Shown piece by piece: positions 31,857-37,543 of a stretch of 37,543 nt of DNA. The notes under the pieces are model-generated. The model was not told where the DNA came from. It saw only the letters and a program-made list of their open reading frames with translations, and made no database searches. Each line of letters begins with the position of its first letter. Positions within the stretch are counted from its first letter, which is position 1. Made by a program: the position numbers and the translations under genes. Source of the DNA: a bacterium (GTDB lineage Bacteria; Patescibacteriota; Andersenbacteria; UBA10190); NCBI GenBank assembly GCA_030698495.1, contig JAUYKA010000035.1, positions 72,778 through 110,320 on the forward strand, given 5' to 3'.

Positions 31857-34800
31857 TTACTCTTGCGGGCTTAATGTCGACTGCCGGGATCCTTTATTGG
31901 TATTCTGATAACCGCACGCGCTTATGTAACCGGGACCCGCCCCCCAGTTAAACCCGTTCTCCGAAGACACAATACCCCCGGAAAAAACACTGCTGCACCG
32001 CACAGGCGGAACCGGAGTACCTTCTGCCGGACCAATCGGATAATATGTACTTGACTTCAGGGACCAAGCCCCGTTCGGCTCTTTTTTCTTACAACTACCC
32101 GCGACCGTATCGCAGTAATAGTAGTAACCGCCGCCACGAGGATTGTCAGCCGGGCACTCCTCCCTGGTAGTGCAAGATATGCTGGAAATCAGAACGTTGC
32201 CTTGACCGGGGACATAAACATAAACATCGCCGCGATCTCTGTAAACCCCGAAATCTAAAAACGAATCCAAGAAATGCACCTCCGTATTGTAGCCAATGCC
32301 GTATTCTTCGACGTCATAAGCAATCATGTTCCCGTACAACTCAATTGTGGACTTGTTGGTATAGTAACCATCATAGCTTTGACCTAAGGCATCGGCCTTG
32401 GCAGTTACACATTGGGGACCGGGCAAATCGTTCCAGGTTATATTATCCCAATAACATCTTTCAATGTTCATGTGGTCTTTATCCAGAGCTAAATTAACAT
32501 CTTGACCGTTAATCAAAGTGTTACATTGATCTTGTGTGCAACCTGTTCCATTGCTGTTGCTGTCAAATCCACCGCCCATAGTCAGCGTCAAATTTTCCGG
32601 AATGGAATCCAGTGGATGCAGAGGATCATCCACCAAACAACCGCATAGATAGCAGTTGGGGTTGTTGATGTTGATATACAGATTACCGGTAATTTCGGCC
32701 GTACCGGCTAATACTTGCTCTTGTTCAGACGATGCGGGTGTAACAATCAAGACAACTACCTTGTCTGAATCAGATTGTTGAAGATAATAAGAAAACTTCC
32801 CATAAGGATCCCCGGAGGTTGCGTTTTCTAGCTGGGTAAAATCGCCGTTATCTATGTCGCTTCTATTGCTGATGCCTATACGAAAACCACAGTTACCCGT
32901 AGCTTGCGCGTCTGCCACGGGCACAGCCGCTTTCAACCAAGCCTTTATCTTGTTAAATAAATAGCTGTCCGCATTCGGCAGCAGCAAATCGAAAGTACCG
33001 GCCACACCGCCATCATCATTTACTTGGCAATCTAAGTTAAAGCGCAACATGTCGCCGACCTGAAGATTGCGGCCAAGTTCATCTACATACTTGTCAGTAT
33101 CAATCGAATACACCACTGCCGGCTCCATTGAATAATAATCCGTTATTTTAATACTCGGTGAATCTTTATCGATATTTATCGATGACGCCGCGGTACTCCA
33201 CGCATTTCCGGCGCCCGGGCACACCCCCCGCGCGCCCACCGGAGTTGCCGTCGGCGGCGGCGTAACCGAACATTTATAGTACGAACAGCCGGTAGATTCA
33301 TTATTAACTTCCGACAATTCACACGTCCCCCACTGGCCGTTAACCTGGCACGGTTCTGACGGCGCCCGGCATGGTCTGGTAGAATATTCCGTTATTAAAG
33401 GCGGATCGGGAACACCTGATGTCACCGTGCCCCGGTCAAAGTAGTAGCAGCAGGAAATACGCGGAGAAACATCGAAAGGAATGAAACTACTCGGGTCAGT
33501 CACGCCTTGGTCGTACGACGTCCAGGTTTCCTGCGGAGTACAGGCGCCGCAGTTATTCTGGCCGGGCAGATAACAGTTGCCCCGTACATAGCAATGGCCT
33601 GGGTCTAAGCCAGCAGGATCGCCACATTGAGCGTCCGCGCCATACCCCGCGCAATCAGGTTTACCGTTAGGACATGCTACACTACTCGGATCCGGTAAAC
33701 CATCGTAAGGCTGACAAGTAGCGTTAGAGCCGTACAAATCAATGCACTCAACATCATAATCGCATTTGGTGTTGCTAACCATTTCCAGATCACACGCCGT
33801 TATCGCCCGCGGATAATCCGGATCCTGCACCCCGCATGAAGATACCACCTGTCCGTCATCAGGAATAGTGTCGCACCAGGCCTCACTGCATTCCGGACTC
33901 TTGTAAATATTGGTAACTTCACACAACCCATCACCGTTAACATCATCGCGCACATACACATAACAGCCGTTTACCTCCGGCGGACCACAGTTAGAACTCC
34001 CGCCGACACCCTCTTCGCCGCCACCGCCACCGCCACCGCCACCGCCGGGGCCATCACCAATACACTGTGCCGAAACCAGATCACATTCACCGCTTAGACA
34101 ATCCCAACCTCCGGTGCAAGGCGATCCGTTATCCCCGCCGTCATCGCATTGCTGGGTAACCGCGTCGCAAAAGCCGCTTACGCAATCGGAAGACGCGTCG
34201 CAAGGATCACCGTTTACGCCATCGTCAATACAAGTACCGCCCGGTCCGCAATGCAGGCTAGCCAGGCAATCTTCATCCAGCTCACAATCTTCATCTTCAT
34301 CACCATCCCCACCACACTCATTTGTTGCCGGATCACACCGCCAGCCTTCTAAACAATCTAAGTCTTCATTACAAGGATCGCCGCCCGGAGGCAGTACCCC
34401 GCAAAGATCAGCGGTACAACGCCAGCCCGGCGGTATCTCCGCTGGATTACACGGCTCTTGGCAAACATTGTCGCAGCAAACCTGATCCCCGTAACAACTG
34501 TCGGAAGTGGTACAACTCTTCCCCCGCACCGAAATCAAGCTTACTTGCACATTACTCTGCGCCGTTTCCGTGGACGGCGTACTCACAGAAATATACACCT
34601 GCTTATAATCCGCGTTGTCTTCCGTTTTCTGCTCGTCCGGGTCAAGTGTTCCATTGGTTTCGTCGTCTATTAACTGAACTAGAATGTTGACATTATACGT
34701 CACACTATCACGTAATACCTCTTCGTTCTTCGACAACACACCGTCCGGCTCGCATTCTAAATCTTCCTCAACACACCCCTGGAGACTCAAATACCCCACG

Positions 34801-35015
34801 TCGTCATAACTTAAAATCCTGATGAGTTCCGACTTCTCATTCGCTATGGCTTGGGCCTGTGTCGTTAATTTATTATTAAAAGCCGTCTTTGTTCCCACCG
34901 TCGCCAACCCGGTAACCGCCACCGCCAAAGTCACCATCACAAACACCCCCACCAACACTTCAATATATGAAGCGCCCAACCGGCCGCGCGCCGCACCGGT
35001 CGCACGACTAATCAT
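31857..35015 (-). CDS. Giant PilV-like pilin with cysteine-rich repeats and Gly linker, cassette 1
   Basis: Prepilin leader MISRATGAARGRLG then ASYIEVLVGVFVMVTLAVAVTG, Glu at +5; ATG 35015 gives this leader, although the frame is open to 35093. About residues 185-320 contain tandem cysteine motifs such as DEDCLASLHCGPGGTC and SSDCVSGFCDAVTQQC. A run of ten Gly follows (about 323-332). The C-terminal half shares CCYYFDRGTVTSG and TRPCRAPSEPC with the paralogue at 26394-28970. 1052 aa. Disulfide formation would need an oxidase such as the DsbA-like protein at 8253. Confidence 0.82.
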   Translation of the reverse strand: MISRATGAARGRLGASYIEVLVGVFVMVTLAVAVTGLATVGTKTAFNNKLTTQAQAIANEKSELIRILSYDDVGYLSLQGCVEEDLECEPDGVLSKNEEVLRDSVTYNVNILVQLIDDETNGTLDPDEQKTEDNADYKQVYISVSTPSTETAQSNVQVSLISVRGKSCTTSDSCYGDQVCCDNVCQEPCNPAEIPPGWRCTADLCGVLPPGGDPCNEDLDCLEGWRCDPATNECGGDGDEDEDCELDEDCLASLHCGPGGTCIDDGVNGDPCDASSDCVSGFCDAVTQQCDDGGDNGSPCTGGWDCLSGECDLVSAQCIGDGPGGGGGGGGGGEEGVGGSSNCGPPEVNGCYVYVRDDVNGDGLCEVTNIYKSPECSEAWCDTIPDDGQVVSSCGVQDPDYPRAITACDLEMVSNTKCDYDVECIDLYGSNATCQPYDGLPDPSSVACPNGKPDCAGYGADAQCGDPAGLDPGHCYVRGNCYLPGQNNCGACTPQETWTSYDQGVTDPSSFIPFDVSPRISCCYYFDRGTVTSGVPDPPLITEYSTRPCRAPSEPCQVNGQWGTCELSEVNNESTGCSYYKCSVTPPPTATPVGARGVCPGAGNAWSTAASSINIDKDSPSIKITDYYSMEPAVVYSIDTDKYVDELGRNLQVGDMLRFNLDCQVNDDGGVAGTFDLLLPNADSYLFNKIKAWLKAAVPVADAQATGNCGFRIGISNRSDIDNGDFTQLENATSGDPYGKFSYYLQQSDSDKVVVLIVTPASSEQEQVLAGTAEITGNLYININNPNCYLCGCLVDDPLHPLDSIPENLTLTMGGGFDSNSNGTGCTQDQCNTLINGQDVNLALDKDHMNIERCYWDNITWNDLPGPQCVTAKADALGQSYDGYYTNKSTIELYGNMIAYDVEEYGIGYNTEVHFLDSFLDFGVYRDRGDVYVYVPGQGNVLISSISCTTREECPADNPRGGGYYYYCDTVAGSCKKKEPNGAWSLKSSTYYPIGPAEGTPVPPVRCSSVFSGGIVSSENGFNWGAGPGYISACGYQNTNKGSRQSTLSPQE
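34016..34050. repeat. Hexanucleotide repeat coding the Gly linker
   Basis: Five or so tandem CCGCCA units (minus strand TGGCGG), coding consecutive Gly. The unit is a multiple of 3, so length change would lengthen or shorten the linker without breaking the frame. Confidence 0.65.
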
Positions 35016-35109
35016 TACACAAACCTTTCTCAAAAAGACGGGCATAGCACTATATACAAAAATAATAACACTCGTCCTAATATAAGAAAACAACCACTTT
35101 TCAAATATG

Positions 35110-35148
35110 AAAAAGTCCCGCCTGGATTGGGTAAGCTAAACGGGACTT
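35110..35148 (-). terminator. Terminator of secreted paralogue 2
   Basis: Minus strand: AAGTCCCG pairs with CGGGACTT, then TTTTT; an inner loop of about 22 nt. It is almost identical to the terminator at 36290-36328 and 26 bp past the stop at 35175. Confidence 0.8.
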
Positions 35149-35174
35149 GAGAACTCGAGAAAGAACACTGTTGG

Positions 35175-36173
35175 CTACGGGGTAGCGGCCAGAGAAACCA
35201 GTCGCCCCTGCTTCCAGTGAAAGAGAAACTGAAACTGGCCGCTGTCCAGATCGGCAAGGTATAACGATTTTCCTTGCTTCTCCATGATAGCGATGACCAG
35301 TCGGTCACCACAGAAAGATATCGGACCCCATCCCCAGTAACTGTGCGGCTCCCACGGCTTCTTGGTATAGCGACAGTACCATCCTTTGCTTTTAGGACAG
35401 GGAATCTTCTTGATTTCCTGCGTGCCATTGAACACGTGCAGGTAGACCGGCTCATCGGGGAGTGGCACATAACGGCCAACCGATACCACCGGCAGACGCC
35501 GCATTGGTATCTGCGTCGCTACCCACCTGTCGCTGTTGCGCTGTGCGGCCACCACGCCGTCAAACGGCAGTAGTTTCTTGACGGGATACTTGCCGTCTTT
35601 GGCGGTAAGATCAACCGCCCTCACTCCCGGCTCGGGATCATCCGTGGCTACCAGCAGCAGCTTGCCCGTTGTCGCAAGGGAATAGTTCTGGCTAAACACC
35701 GAAGGCGGCTCGGTAGTAAACACCACCTCCGGCTCCTCGTCGTAAGCTACCCTGACGACATGGTCCAGACGATTGCAGACCACAAACCACGCCGGCGGGT
35801 AGTCGGAGGCCGTGATGGAAACAGGCCTGAAAAACATTTTCCCGTCAGCAAACGAGCTAATAATGCCTCCTTCGCTATCCAGCTTGAGCACTTTACCTGG
35901 CCCCATTTTCTTACTGCCGTCACTCGGCAAAGAGACATAGATATTACCCAAACTGGCACATAGACTACCCGGTTCAGCTTCCAGCGAAATCTCTCCCAGT
36001 TTTTTGCCTTTCAAATTCACCTTCACAATCTTCCCCGGGCCGGTCGCTTCCCCGCAACCCAGGTACAGCACCGCCTCCTTCAGCTTGTCCGGAATGTTGG
36101 CCGCGAATGTATTCATGGTCAGGAAACCAAGGAACAGCGCAACCATCAGAATCAGTGCAAAATACCGTCTCAT
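35175..36173 (-). CDS. Secreted repeat-like protein, paralogue 2 (cassette 1)
   Basis: Signal peptide (about residues 1-24, ends NTFAANIP). Residues 25-90 are almost the same as in paralogue 3 (LKEAVLYLGCGEATGPGKIVKV), then the sequences diverge, with shared anchors such as RNSDRWVATQIPMRR and KIPCPKSKG. Predicted to be beta-rich, perhaps a propeller; function unknown. ATG 36173 with GAGGAGA upstream. It precedes the cassette 1 PilV-like gene, separated by a terminator. 332 aa. Confidence 0.72.
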   Translation of the reverse strand: MRRYFALILMVALFLGFLTMNTFAANIPDKLKEAVLYLGCGEATGPGKIVKVNLKGKKLGEISLEAEPGSLCASLGNIYVSLPSDGSKKMGPGKVLKLDSEGGIISSFADGKMFFRPVSITASDYPPAWFVVCNRLDHVVRVAYDEEPEVVFTTEPPSVFSQNYSLATTGKLLLVATDDPEPGVRAVDLTAKDGKYPVKKLLPFDGVVAAQRNSDRWVATQIPMRRLPVVSVGRYVPLPDEPVYLHVFNGTQEIKKIPCPKSKGWYCRYTKKPWEPHSYWGWGPISFCGDRLVIAIMEKQGKSLYLADLDSGQFQFLFHWKQGRLVSLAATP

Positions 36174-36218
36174 GGCTTTCTCCTCGTTCGTATTGTATTC
36201 GATTGTGGAAAAAACCGT

Positions 36219-36285
36219 CCTTGGAATCTACACCCCTACTATTTAGAAAAAAATCAAATTTGTCAAGTCCTGTTTTGTCAAGCAC
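36219..36285 (-). promoter_or_regulatory. Conserved promoter block before secreted paralogue 2
   Basis: Same block as before paralogues 1 and 3 (TTGACA on the minus strand, 36261-36266), but it ends early: it is cut by the terminator of the next gene at 36290 and lacks the full palindrome and the repeat array. Confidence 0.5.
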
Positions 36286-36289
36286 TATG

Positions 36290-36328
36290 AAAAAGTCCCG
36301 CCTGGCTTGGGTAAGCTAAACGGGACTT
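36290..36328 (-). terminator. Terminator of secreted paralogue 3
   Basis: Same hairpin as at 35110-35148 with one base changed. It lies 40 bp after the stop at 36369. Confidence 0.8.
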
Positions 36329-36368
36329 GAGAACACCATTGGAAATAACAAACTTGCCGGCGGCTTCG

Positions 36369-37313
36369 CTACAGCGTGGCCGCCAACGCAACCATCCTCT
36401 CACCCTTCCAGCGAAACAGCATCTGCGACTGGCCGCTGTCGATATCCAGCAGATAGATGGCATGACCATAATCTTCAAGATAAGCGACTACCAGATAATC
36501 GCCGCAGAAGGTCAATAACCGGTTCCATCCCAACCGATTGTTTTTCAAACAAGGTATCTTCCTCACCTCCTGCATGCCCTCAAACACATGAATGAAGACC
36601 GGCGCATTGGGTTTGGGTATATACCGCCCTCGCGACCGGCGCATAGGAACCTGCGTCGCCGCCCACCGATTGCTATTACGCTTAGCAGCAATCATACCAG
36701 TAAAAGGCAGCACTTCCTTATGAGGATGACGAGAGCCAATCGACGACAGCTCCACGGCGGTTACCCCGGGATTGGGATAATCTGTTATCACCAAAAGTAG
36801 ATCGTTGGTGACCGCAATCTCGTAATTCTGCGCAATCCGGGGCGAGGATCGACTGGAAAATACCACTTCGGTGCTGCCGTTTGGATCCAACCTCACCACG
36901 TGGTCGAGATGATTGCAGCCAACAAACAATGCCGGCGGATCGTCGCGTGCCGCGATGGAAAGGGGCTTCCTTAGCAAGCGATTGTCGATCAACGAACTGG
37001 AAACAACTCCTTCGCTGTTGATTTCAACCACTTTGCCTGTGCCAGTCCTGTTCGTACCGTCGCTGGGCAGAGCCGCATATATATTTCCCCCACTCACACA
37101 CACACCAGACGGAAGAGAACCCAGCGGGATTTCACCCAGATTCTCCCCGGCCAGATTCACCTTCACAATCTTCCCCGGGCCGGTCGCTTCTCCAACCCCC
37201 AGGTACAGCACGGCCTCCTTCAGCTTGTCCGGAATGTTGGCCGCGAATGTATTCATGGTCGGGTAACCAAGGAACAGCGCAACCATCAGAATCAGTGCAA
37301 AATACCGTCTCAT
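36369..37313 (-). CDS. Secreted repeat-like protein, paralogue 3
   Basis: Signal peptide as in paralogue 2 (MRRYFALILMVALFLGYP), then the same LKEAVLYLGVGEATGPGKIVKVNL segment, after which the body is only moderately similar. Anchors shared by all three are LLLVITDYPNPGV, RNSNRWAATQVPMRR and KIPCLKN. 314 aa, function unknown. No PilV-like gene follows it, so it is a lone tandem copy directly upstream of paralogue 2. GAGGAGA Shine-Dalgarno before the ATG. Confidence 0.72.
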   Translation of the reverse strand: MRRYFALILMVALFLGYPTMNTFAANIPDKLKEAVLYLGVGEATGPGKIVKVNLAGENLGEIPLGSLPSGVCVSGGNIYAALPSDGTNRTGTGKVVEINSEGVVSSSLIDNRLLRKPLSIAARDDPPALFVGCNHLDHVVRLDPNGSTEVVFSSRSSPRIAQNYEIAVTNDLLLVITDYPNPGVTAVELSSIGSRHPHKEVLPFTGMIAAKRNSNRWAATQVPMRRSRGRYIPKPNAPVFIHVFEGMQEVRKIPCLKNNRLGWNRLLTFCGDYLVVAYLEDYGHAIYLLDIDSGQSQMLFRWKGERMVALAATL

Positions 37314-37358
37314 GGATTTCTCCTCGTTCGTTTTCTATTCGATTGTGGAAAAAACCGT

Positions 37359-37430
37359 CCTTGGAAACTACACCAATACTATTTAGAAAAAAATCAAATT
37401 TGTCATGTCCTGTTTTGTCAATAATGACAA
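37359..37430 (-). promoter_or_regulatory. Conserved promoter block before secreted paralogue 3
   Basis: Shares the block seen at 30089-30160, including the palindrome TTGTCA-ATAA-TGACAA (37415-37430). The -35 hexamer here is ATGACA/TTGACA-like (37401-37406 changed to TGTCAT on the plus strand), so it is slightly weakened. Confidence 0.45.
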
Positions 37431-37470
37431 TAACAAAATAGCACTTATAAAAAAGAGCGTTGAGCAACCA

Positions 37471-37515
37471 TAAACTGTATTTACTGTATTCACTGTTCTC
37501 GCTGTCCTCGCTGTT
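37471..37515. repeat. 9-bp repeat array F at the right edge
   Basis: TGTATTTAC, TGTATTCAC, TGTTCTCGC, TGTCCTCGC units. The 200 bp from here to the start of paralogue 3 match the segment from array E to paralogue 1. The last 28 bases of the window hold nothing I can assign. Confidence 0.7.
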
Positions 37516-37543
37516 CAAGTCTCCCCCAAATTCGCCTTCAAAT

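Noticed and set aside
18052-37313. Prophage or secretion-system tail fibres
   Set aside because: The N-termini are clear prepilin leaders (Glu at +5, PilX helix), and no phage structural, integrase or packaging gene is near.
37132-37518. Minus-strand ORF of 128 aa over the start of paralogue 3
   Set aside because: It is a different frame across the 9-mer array, promoter and signal peptide; similar open frames appear over the homologous blocks at 29844-30197 and 35974-36285, so it reflects shared DNA and not a gene.
1-37543. Alternative genetic code with TGA as Gly
   Set aside because: TGA ends several well-bounded genes, including infC and the 106-aa gene, with no sensible extension past the stop.

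Overview
The window looks like a piece of a Patescibacteria/CPR (Parcubacteria-like) chromosome. The evidence is indirect: small compact genes, many short orphan ORFs, paralogous pilM/N/O sets, very large cysteine-rich pilin-like proteins, a PMT mannosyltransferase, GIY-YIG proteins, and many starts without a Shine-Dalgarno (SD) sequence. TGA is used as a stop (for example infC and the 106-aa gene at the left edge), so the code is the standard bacterial one and not the Gracilibacteria/SR1 code. No transposase, integrase, CRISPR array or rRNA was found.

Layout. (1) 1-2760: short minus-strand genes, mostly separate units with their own promoters or terminators: a hypothetical, a PurN-like formyltransferase, a Nudix hydrolase, two small orphans and a GIY-YIG protein. 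(2) 2760-5500: the trans-translation pair smpB-ssrA (tmRNA 3082-3466) and, divergently, infC-rpmI-rplT. REP-like palindromes and AT-rich repeats fill the spacers. (3) 5496-12470: VanZ-like protein, UDP-glucuronate decarboxylase, a dsbA-prsW-membrane protein operon, orphans, a likely structured small RNA or leader (9637-9812), a ribbon-helix-helix/nucleotidyltransferase fusion, a ROK kinase and a RibL-like nucleotidyltransferase. (4) 12464-17899: two tandem paralogous pilM-pilN-pilO-fourth-gene units; a GIY-YIG gene sits inside the second. (5) 18052-37313: a large surface-pilus region, nearly all on the minus strand. It holds a PilX-like protein, a PMT mannosyltransferase and two copies of a cassette (secreted repeat-like protein, giant PilV-like pilin, PilX-like pilin, PilW-like pilin), plus a third secreted paralogue at the right edge.

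How it fits together (inference). The pilM/N/O units supply the inner-membrane assembly platform of a type IV pilus. The PilV/PilX/PilW-like proteins are candidate minor or tip pilins with large adhesive ectodomains: tandem PPC-like repeats in one, cysteine-rich repeats and a Gly-rich linker in another. The DsbA-like protein could form their disulfides, and the PMT enzyme could O-mannosylate them.

Most unusual signals. A degenerate 9-bp tandem repeat (type TGTATTTAC) and a REP-like palindrome occur between genes of the pilin region and also inside the PMT gene. In the PMT gene the REP units have a 33-bp period and keep the frame; an intergenic copy of the same array has a 32-bp period. The three secreted paralogues share nearly identical upstream DNA, signal peptides and terminators but have diverged bodies, which points to recent segmental duplication.
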